Assembly (NCBI GenBank): GCA_937897985.1
Contig: CALCBD010000065.1
Location: 1 to 64,000, forward strand
Length of the DNA stretch: 64,000 nt
Source: an uncultured Paludibacter sp.
GTDB lineage: Bacteria > Bacteroidota > Bacteroidia > Bacteroidales > Paludibacteraceae
Reading direction: 5' to 3'
The notes under the pieces were generated by a model. The model searched no databases. It was not told the origin of the DNA and saw nothing but the letters and a program-made list of their open reading frames with translations. The first letter of the stretch is position 1, and each line of letters starts with the position of its first letter. The translations under genes and the position numbers were made by a program. Shown here one piece after another: positions 53,304 through 62,138 of the stretch.

Positions 53304-53780
53304 TTAGAATCTGAAATGTGCAAAAGCACGGTTAGCTTCAGCCATACGGTGCATATCTTCCTTGCGTTTGAAAGCACCACCCTGGTTATTGAAGGCGTCA
53401 ACGATTTCGGCAGCCAGTTTATCGGCCATCGAACGTCCCCCGCGTTTACGCGAGTATAATATAAGATTCTTCATTGAAATTGATTCCTTGCGGTCAGCAC
53501 GGATTTCGGTAGGCACCTGGAATGTAGCACCACCCACACGACGAGATTTAACTTCGACTAAAGGGGTAATATTTTCGAGCGCTTTTTTCCAGATATCGAG
53601 AGGAGTTTTTTCTTCATTCGGAAGTTTGTTTTTCACAACTTCTAAAGATGAATAGAAAATGTCGAAGGCAGTTGATTTTTTGCCATCATACATTAAGTGG
53701 TTTACAAATTTTGTAACCATCGACTCATTGAAAACAGGATCCGGAAGGATCATCCGTTTTTTTGGTTTCGATTTTCTCAT
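53304..53780 (-). CDS. rpsG: 30S ribosomal protein S7
   Basis: 158 aa, nucleates the 30S head. MRKSKPKKRMILPDPVFNESMVTKFVNHLMYDGKKSTAF; the central VGGATFQVPTEIRADRKESISMKNLI. Standard length. The 193-bp gap before it is AT-rich with no clear element. Confidence 0.98.
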   Translation of the reverse strand: MRKSKPKKRMILPDPVFNESMVTKFVNHLMYDGKKSTAFDIFYSSLEVVKNKLPNEEKTPLDIWKKALENITPLVEVKSRRVGGATFQVPTEIRADRKESISMKNLILYSRKRGGRSMADKLAAEIVDAFNNQGGAFKRKEDMHRMAEANRAFAHFRF

Positions 53781-53973
53781 TTTTTAATAAAATTTCCGTT
53801 TTTGTTTTTTGGTTGCTTTTAGTCTTACTTCAACGATTCCTCCGAATCATTTACTCAACCTGTCATCTGCTACCTTTAAAACTCAAACAAGTGTTTAAAC
53901 TTGAATTTGTTAGCTTTGTTTTTTTTGAAGATCAAAAATCATTTAAAATCCTTTTGAGGGGATTTTCCGACTT

Positions 53974-54390
53974 TTATTTTTTCCCGCCTTTAGCTGGTGC
54001 ACCTTTTACTGCTTGTCCCGGTTTAGGGCGTTTAGCTCCGTATTTCGAGCGGCGTTGTGTACGTCCGTTAACTCCTGCTGTGTCGAGTGTTCCGCGAACC
54101 ACGTGATAACGTACCCCGGGAAGATCTTTTACACGTCCACCACGTACCATTACGATCGAGTGTTCCTGTAAGTTGTGTCCTTCGCCCGGAATATAGGCAT
54201 TCACTTCTTTTTGGTTAGTCAAACGTACACGGGCAACTTTACGCATAGCCGAGTTCGGTTTTTTAGGAGTGGTAGTGTACACACGAACACAAACACCACG
54301 ACGCTGCGGACATGAATCCAATGCGGGCGACTTGCTTTTGTCGATGAGTTCTGCTCTTCCTTTTCTAACTAATTGTTGAATTGTAGGCAT
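53974..54390 (-). CDS. rpsL: 30S ribosomal protein S12
   Basis: 138 aa, decoding-centre protein. MPTIQQLVRKGRAELIDKSKSPALDSCPQRRGVCVRVYTTTPKKPNSAMRK and the streptomycin-site segment GEGHNLQEHSIVMVRGGRVKDLPGVRYH with Lys and Pro in the wild-type pattern. The Lys/Ala/Gly tail of about 14 residues is an extension. First gene of the block. Confidence 0.98.
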   Translation of the reverse strand: MPTIQQLVRKGRAELIDKSKSPALDSCPQRRGVCVRVYTTTPKKPNSAMRKVARVRLTNQKEVNAYIPGEGHNLQEHSIVMVRGGRVKDLPGVRYHVVRGTLDTAGVNGRTQRRSKYGAKRPKPGQAVKGAPAKGGKK

Positions 54391-54459
54391 TTTACTTTGT
54401 TTTTTATAACTTTAATTACTTAATTTTCTGTCATGATGGTTTTTATCCAAAATGGGTTG

Positions 54460-54490
54460 CAAAGGTACGAATAATTTTTAAATATGCAAT
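54460..54490 (-). promoter_or_regulatory. promoter of the ribosomal block (rpsL)
   Basis: Read on the minus strand, ATTGC (plus 54486-54490) is a -33 element, then 19 nt, then TACCTTTG (plus 54460-54467), an exact TAnnTTTG -7 element. This gives a leader of roughly 60 nt before rpsL. It is the best Bacteroidota-type promoter in the window. The rest of the 310-bp gap (54391-54700) is AT-rich without other recognisable signals. Confidence 0.75.
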
Positions 54491-54700
54491 ACGGCCTGAT
54501 TAAATATTTTTTTACTCTTCAGCTCGACTAAAAAAACACTTACTAAAATGCTGTAATTATGAATGTTACAAATAAATATAAACGCAAAATCACTCACTGT
54601 GTTCAGGTATCAGCAACGAGCGGTTGACAGTAGTTTTGTTAAAACCGGACAATTGATGTTTTGATTTTCTTTCGCTTAAAAACAGCCGGAGTAGTTCAGG

Positions 54701-55942
54701 CTAATCATAACGAATGATTTTGGCCGGATCTATCTTTGTTATCAGATAGGAAGGACCTATCATCATCAGAATGGAGGCGGTAAATGTACCTGCATTCAGC
54801 AGCAGGATATAAAACCAGTTGAAAACAACCGGAACAGTAGAGACATAATAAGCTTCTGGATCGAGAGGCACTATTCCTGTATAATATTGAATCATACACA
54901 GTGTAAGCCCGATGACATTTCCCCACAACATGCCTTTTCCCACCAGAAAGAACGAATGATAAAGAAATATCTTTCTTACCGACCAGTTGGTGGCACCTAC
55001 TGATTTCAGAATACCTATCATGTTGGTTCGTTCGAGTATCAGAATGAGTAATCCTGAAATCATATTAAACCCGGCTACGGCAAGCATCAGAAAAAGGATT
55101 ACCCATACATTCATATCGAGCAAATCGAGCCAGCCGAATATCTGCGGGTTCAGTTGCCTGATGGTTTGAACAAAATAACGATCGTGATTGTCGGTCTGAT
55201 ATTGTGATGTGATTTCGTGTATCTTATCATTTACCGTTTCAAGCTGGTCAAAATCACGAATTAAAATTTCTATGCCGCCATACTGATCTGCATTCCAGTC
55301 GTTGAGATTTTGAACCTGACGTAAATCGGCGAGTATAAACAGTTTATCGTATTCAACGAAATTGGTGGAGTAGATTCCTGCAATAATAAACTTACGCGCT
55401 CTGACCTGATTCTGGATAAAATAAGTAAAAAAACTGTCGCCCGGTTTCAAATGTAGCAAATCCGACAGGTATTTTGAAATAAATACTTTATTTTCAATTT
55501 TATGGGGTGAGAAATGGAGAATATCTCCCTGAATCAGATTTTGCCGGAAAAAATTCCAGTCGAAATCATTGCTGACACCTTTGAGTACTATTCCCTGAAA
55601 TTCAGTTTTAGTTTTGATAATTCCCGGCTTGGTTGCAAACGGCTGTACATGCGATACACCATCGACTGACCTTATTTTCGTTATCATCGACTTATCGACA
55701 ATAACCGGGTTCATTTCATAAGTATTGTTACTGTCGTAATTCGTCACCTGAATATGACCACCAAATCCAATGGTTTTATTTCGTATCTCCTGCTTAAACC
55801 CGATAACCACAGCTACCGAAATAATCATTACCGCAAGCCCGATGGCAATGGCAATGGTGGCAATACGAACAGCAGGACGGGAAATATTTTTCCTGCCCTG
55901 TTGAAAATGAATGCGTTTGGCAATAAAAAACTCTATATTCAA
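54701..55942 (-). CDS. FtsX/LolC-family ABC transporter permease
   Basis: 413 aa. One membrane helix near residues 25-50 (IATIAIAIGLAVMIISVAVVIGF), a large periplasmic MacB-type domain (about 55-265) and three C-terminal helices (about 280-400) with NMIGILKSVGATNWSVRKIFL in the cytoplasmic loop. This is the layout of LolC/LolE-type permeases, which extract lipoproteins from the inner membrane with an LolD ATPase. No ATPase gene is next to it. Given the many lipoproteins in such genomes, a Lol role is plausible. Confidence 0.88.
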   Translation of the reverse strand: MNIEFFIAKRIHFQQGRKNISRPAVRIATIAIAIGLAVMIISVAVVIGFKQEIRNKTIGFGGHIQVTNYDSNNTYEMNPVIVDKSMITKIRSVDGVSHVQPFATKPGIIKTKTEFQGIVLKGVSNDFDWNFFRQNLIQGDILHFSPHKIENKVFISKYLSDLLHLKPGDSFFTYFIQNQVRARKFIIAGIYSTNFVEYDKLFILADLRQVQNLNDWNADQYGGIEILIRDFDQLETVNDKIHEITSQYQTDNHDRYFVQTIRQLNPQIFGWLDLLDMNVWVILFLMLAVAGFNMISGLLILILERTNMIGILKSVGATNWSVRKIFLYHSFFLVGKGMLWGNVIGLTLCMIQYYTGIVPLDPEAYYVSTVPVVFNWFYILLLNAGTFTASILMMIGPSYLITKIDPAKIIRYD

Positions 55943-56000
55943 ATCAGTAAAGTTTGATGAGCCGACTGTCGGTGGGTTGCCGGGAACCTACCGGATAATT

Positions 56001-57203
56001 TTATTTCAATGTACGTCCGGGATACACTTCCAGCGCTTTTTGAAGTACCAGCAATGCTTTTTTCAGATCTTCCTTATCGAGCACATAAGCTATTCGTACC
56101 TCGTCCTTTCCGAATCCATCGATGGTATAAAAACCGGAGGCCGGAGCCATCATCACGGTTTGACCTTCATGTTCGAAATCAGAGAGCAGCCATGCACAAA
56201 ATTTATCTGCATCATCGATGGGCAGACGAGCAACAGTATAAAATGCCCCCATTGGAATGGGAGAATAAACTCCCGGAATACGATTCAGTCCGTCGATAAG
56301 GAATTTACGCCGCTCCACATATTCGTTGTACATTTCGAGCATATATTCGGGCGGTGTGCTCATGGCAGCTTCGGAGGCAATCTGACCTAAAAGGGGTGGG
56401 CTCAGGCGAGCCTGACAAAACTTTATCACATTTCGGCGTACTTCCTTGTTTTTGGTAACAATGGCACCGACACGTACTCCGGTCATGCTGTAGCGCTTCG
56501 AAACCGAATCGATTAACACCACATTTTCCTCAATCCCGTCCAAATGGAAGGCCGATATATAAGGCGCTCCTGTATAGCAGAATTCGCGATAAACTTCGTC
56601 GGAGAACAAATACAGGTCATATTTTTTTACAAGATCTCGAATTTTATTCATTTCGGCGCGGGTATACAGATAGCCGGTCGGGTTATTAGGATTACAAATC
56701 AGTATACCTTTGGTTCGTGAAGTAATCAGTTCCTCGAATTTTTCGATGTGAGGCAAAGCGAAACCTTCTTCAATACTCGACACAACAGGTTTAACCACAG
56801 CCCCCGCCGCAATTGCAAAAGCCGTATAATTGGCATAAGCCGGTTCGGGCACGATAATTTCGTCGCCGGGATCGAGACAACTCATGAATGCAAAATTCAC
56901 AGCTTCGGAGCCTCCGGTTGTGACAATAATATCTTCTTCGGTAACGTCAATATTAAAGGTATGATAGTAAGCAGCCAGTTTTGATTTCAGGCTTCTTATA
57001 CCGTCGCTCGGGCTGTATTCAAGCACTGTCCGGTCAATATTCCGTATCGCGTCAAGCGCCACCTGAGGAGTTTTCAAATCGGGTTGCCCGATATTTAAAT
57101 GATAAACCCTGATTCCGCGTGCCTTTGCTTTATCCGAAAGTGGCACTAATTTACGAATAGGTGATTCGGGCATCGATTGCCCCCGTTGTGAGGTGTGTGG
57201 CAT
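56001..57203 (-). CDS. PLP-dependent class I/II aminotransferase
   Basis: 400 aa, fold type I. PLP lysine Lys236 in DSVSKRYSMTGVRVG; YSPSDGIRSLKSKLA, TTGGSEAVNFAF (cofactor phosphate region), NPNNPTGYLY and FSDEVYREF are the usual landmarks. Closest by pattern to aspartate aminotransferase-like enzymes of family I-gamma. Aspartate, alanine or aromatic substrates cannot be told apart here. The gene ends 58 bp from the permease start on the same strand, so the two may be co-transcribed. Confidence 0.92.
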   Translation of the reverse strand: MPHTSQRGQSMPESPIRKLVPLSDKAKARGIRVYHLNIGQPDLKTPQVALDAIRNIDRTVLEYSPSDGIRSLKSKLAAYYHTFNIDVTEEDIIVTTGGSEAVNFAFMSCLDPGDEIIVPEPAYANYTAFAIAAGAVVKPVVSSIEEGFALPHIEKFEELITSRTKGILICNPNNPTGYLYTRAEMNKIRDLVKKYDLYLFSDEVYREFCYTGAPYISAFHLDGIEENVVLIDSVSKRYSMTGVRVGAIVTKNKEVRRNVIKFCQARLSPPLLGQIASEAAMSTPPEYMLEMYNEYVERRKFLIDGLNRIPGVYSPIPMGAFYTVARLPIDDADKFCAWLLSDFEHEGQTVMMAPASGFYTIDGFGKDEVRIAYVLDKEDLKKALLVLQKALEVYPGRTLK

Positions 57204-57280
57204 ACTGTTTTCTCAAAATCGGTAACTGTTCCTGTTTTATTTTGTCACTGAAAGCTTTGAAATAATTTCAAATTGCTGTG

Positions 57281-57288
57281 CAAAAGTA
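57281..57288 (-). promoter_or_regulatory. -7 element upstream of the aminotransferase
   Basis: On the minus strand TACTTTTG matches TAnnTTTG, 78 bp before the start. No convincing -33 is found at the right distance. Confidence 0.35.
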
Positions 57289-57619
57289 GTGAAATAAAAC
57301 CGAATCTTAAAAAAAGAACCAATAACTTTGGGAGAAGAAATAAAAATTGAATAAAAAGTAATAAGGATGAAAAATTAAATATCTTTAAAACATATTGAAT
57401 GTTTTTCTTCGTGCTCTTTTATTCAATGGTTTATTATAAAATCATATAATATATTCTAAAACAACATTTTATAGCATTAATTAATCTTTACTGGAATATT
57501 TATTTTTACAAAATTAAACACAAAGACCCGAAGTTAATAATTTTAATTATTTATGCAAATCAGGAGTTGAATTGCTTTTCGCTGGCTGTTTCAGGCTTAT
57601 TTGAATCTTTTTCCGATAG
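57289..57619. other. AT-rich gap, nothing recognised
   Basis: About 330 bp of AT-rich DNA with stops in all frames. No hairpin, promoter pair or gene remnant was recognised. Confidence 0.5.
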
Positions 57620-57782
57620 TAAGATGTCAGGGCTACGCACCTCATATTCATCTGCTTATTCAAATTTATAAAGATATTGCAGCTACGCTTCTTAAAACAA
57701 TATAATTCAGGGGCGTAGCCCTAACATCATGGCAGAATATAATTTCAAACCTGAATTTGAGGGGTTTAACCCTGACATCTTA
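57620..57782. mobile_element. 163-bp inverted-repeat element with GTA-loop mini-hairpin
   Basis: Terminal 13-bp perfect inverted repeats TAAGATGTCAGGG (57620-57632) and CCCTGACATCTTA (57770-57782). A second nested pair: ATGTCAGGGCTACGC (from 57624) is the near inverse of GCGTAGCCCTAACAT (about 57713-57727). The inner arm GGGCGTAGCCC is a mini-hairpin of the same kind as those at 8874-9131, and AGCTACGCT (about 57681-57689) is another. No coding capacity, so MITE-like or a relic of the same repeat family. Confidence 0.7.
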
Positions 57783-58189
57783 TTCATTTAAACCGGAACT
57801 AAAAACAATTTCAACCCCTGATTCGCATTATATACTAATAATCAAAATGACTTTTTATTACGTACCTTTGGAATTAAAATATGAAAGCAAATTGTGTCTT
57901 CGTTACTTCGTGTTTAATTTCTTAATTGATTATCCGTATGATTTTTTAACATTTTGATATCAGTTTTAAAATACAATGAAAGACATTTTTATAATCATGC
58001 AGAACCATTGATTGAATGACAAAAATTTAATTTTTGTTGTTATAAATCGACTATTGATATTATTTTTTGATTACTTTAGTAGTACTTTTACAAGTGGCTA
58101 ATCAAAAGAAAAAATCGAATAAATTTCATAATGGCTGTTTTATTACATATAATGAACCTTTTATTGTATTTCTGAAATTTTATTATATC
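57783..58189. other. AT-rich leader before the propeller genes
   Basis: About 400 bp, strongly AT-rich. A 66-codon plus-strand frame (57757-57957) begins inside the inverted-repeat element, has no signal or family match and is not called as a gene. Confidence 0.5.
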
Positions 58190-58197
58190 TAATTTTG
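58190..58197 (+). promoter_or_regulatory. -7 element for the Asp-box gene pair
   Basis: TAATTTTG matches TAnnTTTG, 27 bp before the ATG at 58224. A TTG at 58164-58166 is a little far (23 nt) to serve as a good -33. Confidence 0.45.
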
Positions 58198-58223
58198 TCA
58201 TAAAATTAAAAAAAAGATAAAAT

Positions 58224-60047
58224 ATGAAACAGTTAAAAAAGGTATTATTAATTATTTTCTTATGTTATGCTTCCTTAGCTAATACTTATTCTCAAGATCC
58301 CGATGTTCGTATCTCATGGGATTATAACACTTATTGGGAACAAACTTCTGTTAATGTTAAAAACAAATCATATACCGAAACTGAATGTTTCTATCCACGT
58401 ATAAAAAAACTAAAGGATGGGTCTTTATTGATGGTATTCATGAATAATCGGGTTGGATTTGATATTTTCACACGTAAAAGTATTGATAATGGCTTATCAT
58501 GGGGAGATGCAACGATGGTGAGACAACGATTTGCAGCACCATCACCGGGCATACCAAATGATGTTATGATTTTTTCAACGCCCGATTTTATTGAATTAAA
58601 CAATGGAAAAATTTTGTTGGCTTACCAGTGGCGATTTCAGAAAGGATATAACGATTCAACATATACAAATCAGAATTGCGGAATTGAGGTAATGATGAGT
58701 GAAGACGGTGGACTAACTTTTTCAAATCCAAGAATTGTGTATTATGGCAGATGTTGGGAACCATATTTACTGCAATTGCCAACCGGAGAATTACAAATGT
58801 ACATCACAGACAGTAATGAGTTTGCAGTAGACAAAAAACAATCGGGAAGTTATTCACTTCGTTCTCTGGCATGTACGGCTTTAATACGATCGTTTGACAA
58901 TGGAAAAACGTGGCAAAACAAAAATGTTGTAAATTTTGAGGATGGAGAATGTATCACACGAACCATTAATGAGAAAGGGAAGTTTGATGGTATGCCTTCA
59001 GCAAAGCTTCTTCAGGACAATAATGGAATGGTTATGGCAATAGAAACATGGAGTTCAACTTACCAGTTTGATCAGAGTCCTTACATCATCTATTCACCAA
59101 ACAATGAAAACTGGAGATATAAGAATGATTTGATACGTAGGGAAGGAGGCCCTGAAAATGTACGCAAAAAACAGCTTAATAAGGATTTCAGAGGATTTGG
59201 TCCATATTTGGAAATACTTCCGGGTGGAGAAATTTTAGTACAATCCAATGGCATTTATAAAGGTCAACAGGGAATGTGGGTATTTATCGGAGATAAAAAA
59301 GCTGAAGAATTTTCCTTTGCATCTTCGCCTTTTGTGGGTTACTGGGGCTCTATAGCATACATTGGCAACAACGAGGTTATAAGCGCAGGAACTTTCGCCT
59401 ACAATCAAAATGAAAAAGAAAAAAATGGCATCAAAGTAATTAAAGGAAAACTTAATTATTCAAAAAGCATAAAAGAGGGTATCACTAAGAGCTCTTCTAT
59501 AGATTCATTCGACAAAAAGAATAACAATTACTGGTTTATAGGTCATGAAACAAGTTCATCAGCATATCTTGATTTTGGGTATACACTGAATTCATTTGAT
59601 TTTACGACCTGTTTATTTGACAAAAATCTTATTGCATTTACCCCCGACAACTCTGATGCTTTAGAATTTTTACTCTACAGAGCCAATCAGAGAACAGGTA
59701 AAAACCAGCTCTATCGGTTTGAGATGAATGCAAATGGAGTATTTACATTGCAGTCGGAAAAAGCCAACTCATGGATGCCTCAGAATGTAAAAGACGTAAA
59801 GATTATTGATTTTATCCGAAAGGGAACGATAAATAATTCAAAAGATGAAGATCTGGGATTTTCGGCAAAAGTTTCTGTTCCGTGGCTATTGATTGGCGGT
59901 TACCCCGACAAAGATGAAAAATTTAAAATTCACATGCGCCACAGATACAAAGATGTTAACAAAGAATATCCTTTTGCGACTGTGGAATCGATTCAGGGAG
60001 AAAATTCGGATAATCCCGAAACATGGTTATCAGTCTCATTTGAGTAA
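58224..60047 (+). CDS. secreted Asp-box beta-propeller glycosidase-like protein with CBM9-like tail (no sorting domain)
   Basis: 607 aa with a signal peptide ending near NTYSQD. Residues about 30-420 form a sialidase-type six-bladed propeller with Asp boxes SIDNGLSW, SEDGGLTF and SFDNGKTW. YPRIKKL stands where sialidases carry their RIP arginine, and RCWEPYLLQLPTGELQMYITD is a conserved blade. Residues about 430-607 look like a CBM9-type carbohydrate-binding module (AYLDFGYTL..., SVPWLLIGGYPDKDEKFKIHMR). This could be a GH33-like sialidase or, as likely, a GH93-like exo-arabinanase or related propeller enzyme. Unlike its downstream paralogue it has no C-terminal sorting domain. 18-bp gap to the next gene. 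Confidence 0.75.
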   Translation: MKQLKKVLLIIFLCYASLANTYSQDPDVRISWDYNTYWEQTSVNVKNKSYTETECFYPRIKKLKDGSLLMVFMNNRVGFDIFTRKSIDNGLSWGDATMVRQRFAAPSPGIPNDVMIFSTPDFIELNNGKILLAYQWRFQKGYNDSTYTNQNCGIEVMMSEDGGLTFSNPRIVYYGRCWEPYLLQLPTGELQMYITDSNEFAVDKKQSGSYSLRSLACTALIRSFDNGKTWQNKNVVNFEDGECITRTINEKGKFDGMPSAKLLQDNNGMVMAIETWSSTYQFDQSPYIIYSPNNENWRYKNDLIRREGGPENVRKKQLNKDFRGFGPYLEILPGGEILVQSNGIYKGQQGMWVFIGDKKAEEFSFASSPFVGYWGSIAYIGNNEVISAGTFAYNQNEKEKNGIKVIKGKLNYSKSIKEGITKSSSIDSFDKKNNNYWFIGHETSSSAYLDFGYTLNSFDFTTCLFDKNLIAFTPDNSDALEFLLYRANQRTGKNQLYRFEMNANGVFTLQSEKANSWMPQNVKDVKIIDFIRKGTINNSKDEDLGFSAKVSVPWLLIGGYPDKDEKFKIHMRHRYKDVNKEYPFATVESIQGENSDNPETWLSVSFE

Positions 60048-60065
60048 TGATTCAATTATTATATT

Positions 60066-62099
60066 ATGAAATATTTCAAATATGTTTTTTGTGTACTGAT
60101 CGTTTTAAACCTTTCATGCTTTTTTTCCGAATCAAAAGAAGTAAATGTCCGGATATCATGGGATAAAAACTCGTATCATGAGCTGAGAGAATATAAAATT
60201 TCAGGAACAAGTTCGTACCTGAAAACAGCATATTATCCCCGAATTAAACGTTTGGGCGACGGTTCGTTGCTGATGGTATTTATGAACGGACAGTTAGGGA
60301 ACAACATCTACACACGAAAAAGTATTGATGACGGAAAGACATGGAGCGATGCTATTGTGGTTCGAAAACAATCGAAAGAAACTTCACCCACACTTGCAAG
60401 CGATAATGTATTGTATGCTTGCCCCGATTTTATAGATTTGGGAAGTGGCGAAATTCTGCTTGCTTATCAATGGAGATATTCAAATGCATATGGCAGTGCT
60501 GAATTTACTAATGTAAGTTGTGGCATTGAAATTATGAGAAGTCTCGACTATGGTCAGACATGGCAAACACCACGTAAAATATATAAAGGACGATGTTGGG
60601 AACCATCATTCATTATGTTACCGTCGGGCGAGTTGCAATTAATTTACACTGATAGTCATGATGTGAACGCCGACGTAAAATCGCAACCCTGTGTAAGTTT
60701 GCTTCGTTCATTTGATAGAGGGGAAACCTGGCAGGGGAAAGCATTATGTTCATATCAGGACGCCGAATTGTTATCACGTATAGTTGATGCAAACGGAACT
60801 TATGACGGAATGCCTGTTGGCAAAGCTTTACTCAACGACAATGGAATTGTTTACGCTTGTGAAAGTTATGGATATTCACAATCGCCATGGATTATTTATT
60901 CTTCGATTGGTAACAATTGGGTTTACGACGATGTATATTTTGGAACTGGTGGCCCGGATTCCAATCGCCGCTGGTTGGTTGATCCCGATTTCAAGGGAGC
61001 AGCACCATATCTGGAAGTTCTGCCAACTGGTGAAGTATTGGTTCAGTCCAATGGTTCATATAAAAACCAATCAGGAATGTGGGCGTTTATCGGCGATGCT
61101 ACAGCTCGTAATTTCACCTGTGCATCCACACCTTATTCAGCTTGGTGGGGCTCAATCCAATATATTGGTAACTATGAGATAATCAGTTGTGGTAATCAAA
61201 GTTACAATATCGGTAGCCTTGAGTATCAAATGCTAAAAGTAATGAAGGGCAAGTTGAATTATGCCAGAGAAATTAACAAATCATCCGTTGAATTACAGTC
61301 ACTTGGTTCGTTTACACGCGAAATAAATCACGATTGGTTTATCGGTGAAAAATCAACTTCATCGGCATATGTAAATTTTGGTTACAGTGATACGCACTTT
61401 GAATATACCGTGCATCTGTTCGATTCTATTCTGACCGCTTATACACCAGTAAATGCCGATGCCGTAGTTTTAAGAATAAGCCGAAAAAGCCCGAATGCTA
61501 CAGTTTTATACCAAATTGCAGTCAATGCCAACGGTAAATTTTCTCTCGATAAGAAAACGGATTATACATGGATTTCACAGGATGTTTCTTCTGTTAATGA
61601 AATTACTGTCAATATGCAGGGGACTATCAACGACGCATCAGATATAGATTTAGGCTATGCTGCCAAAGTTCGTATTCCCTGGTCGTTGTTAGGAGGTTAT
61701 CCTTCATCAACCGACACTTTTGCCATACACCTGATGTTACGGAGTAAAAACACAGTAACAGAGTCACCAACAGCTGTTTCGTCTTCAGTTGCAGGTGAAA
61801 ATGCCGATGATCCTACAACATGGTTAAGCATTCATTTTGCATCATTAGGAACCGGCACTATAGAAACATCCACTGATAAAAATATTTTTGTAAACGGAAA
61901 CACAATTCACGTCACAAATCCGGATGAGATGAATAACATAAGTATCTACAATCTCTCAGGTCAAAAGTTATTAAATATTATTCCCGTTCATGCGGAACAA
62001 ACAGTTACTTTGCCCGATGGATGTTTTATACTCGTTAGTCGGGACAGGTTTGGGAATAGCCACGCAAATAAATATACTTTCAAGTCTTTTAAATACTGA
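60066..62099 (+). CDS. secreted Asp-box beta-propeller glycosidase-like protein with CBM9-like and type IX sorting domains
   Basis: 677 aa, a tandem paralogue of the preceding gene over its whole length. Signal peptide near residues 1-22 with Cys18, so it may be a lipoprotein or have an ordinary signal. Asp boxes SIDDGKTW, SLDYGQTW and SFDRGETW; the same YPRIKRL and RCWEPSFIMLPSGELQ blades; CBM9-like module about 430-595. It then adds about 80 residues with NISIYNLSGQKLLNI...LPDGCFILVSRD, a type A C-terminal sorting domain of the type IX secretion system. It is therefore expected on the cell surface or released, while its neighbour may stay in the periplasm. Confidence 0.8.
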   Translation: MKYFKYVFCVLIVLNLSCFFSESKEVNVRISWDKNSYHELREYKISGTSSYLKTAYYPRIKRLGDGSLLMVFMNGQLGNNIYTRKSIDDGKTWSDAIVVRKQSKETSPTLASDNVLYACPDFIDLGSGEILLAYQWRYSNAYGSAEFTNVSCGIEIMRSLDYGQTWQTPRKIYKGRCWEPSFIMLPSGELQLIYTDSHDVNADVKSQPCVSLLRSFDRGETWQGKALCSYQDAELLSRIVDANGTYDGMPVGKALLNDNGIVYACESYGYSQSPWIIYSSIGNNWVYDDVYFGTGGPDSNRRWLVDPDFKGAAPYLEVLPTGEVLVQSNGSYKNQSGMWAFIGDATARNFTCASTPYSAWWGSIQYIGNYEIISCGNQSYNIGSLEYQMLKVMKGKLNYAREINKSSVELQSLGSFTREINHDWFIGEKSTSSAYVNFGYSDTHFEYTVHLFDSILTAYTPVNADAVVLRISRKSPNATVLYQIAVNANGKFSLDKKTDYTWISQDVSSVNEITVNMQGTINDASDIDLGYAAKVRIPWSLLGGYPSSTDTFAIHLMLRSKNTVTESPTAVSSSVAGENADDPTTWLSIHFASLGTGTIETSTDKNIFVNGNTIHVTNPDEMNNISIYNLSGQKLLNIIPVHAEQTVTLPDGCFILVSRDRFGNSHANKYTFKSFKY

Positions 62100-62138
62100 A
62101 TTCTTTAAATATTGTTCAACTTTAAAATTATATAAAAC

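Noticed and set aside
57757..57957. 66-codon plus-strand frame before the propeller genes
   Set aside because: It starts inside the inverted-repeat element, and its sequence is AT-driven without recognisable features.
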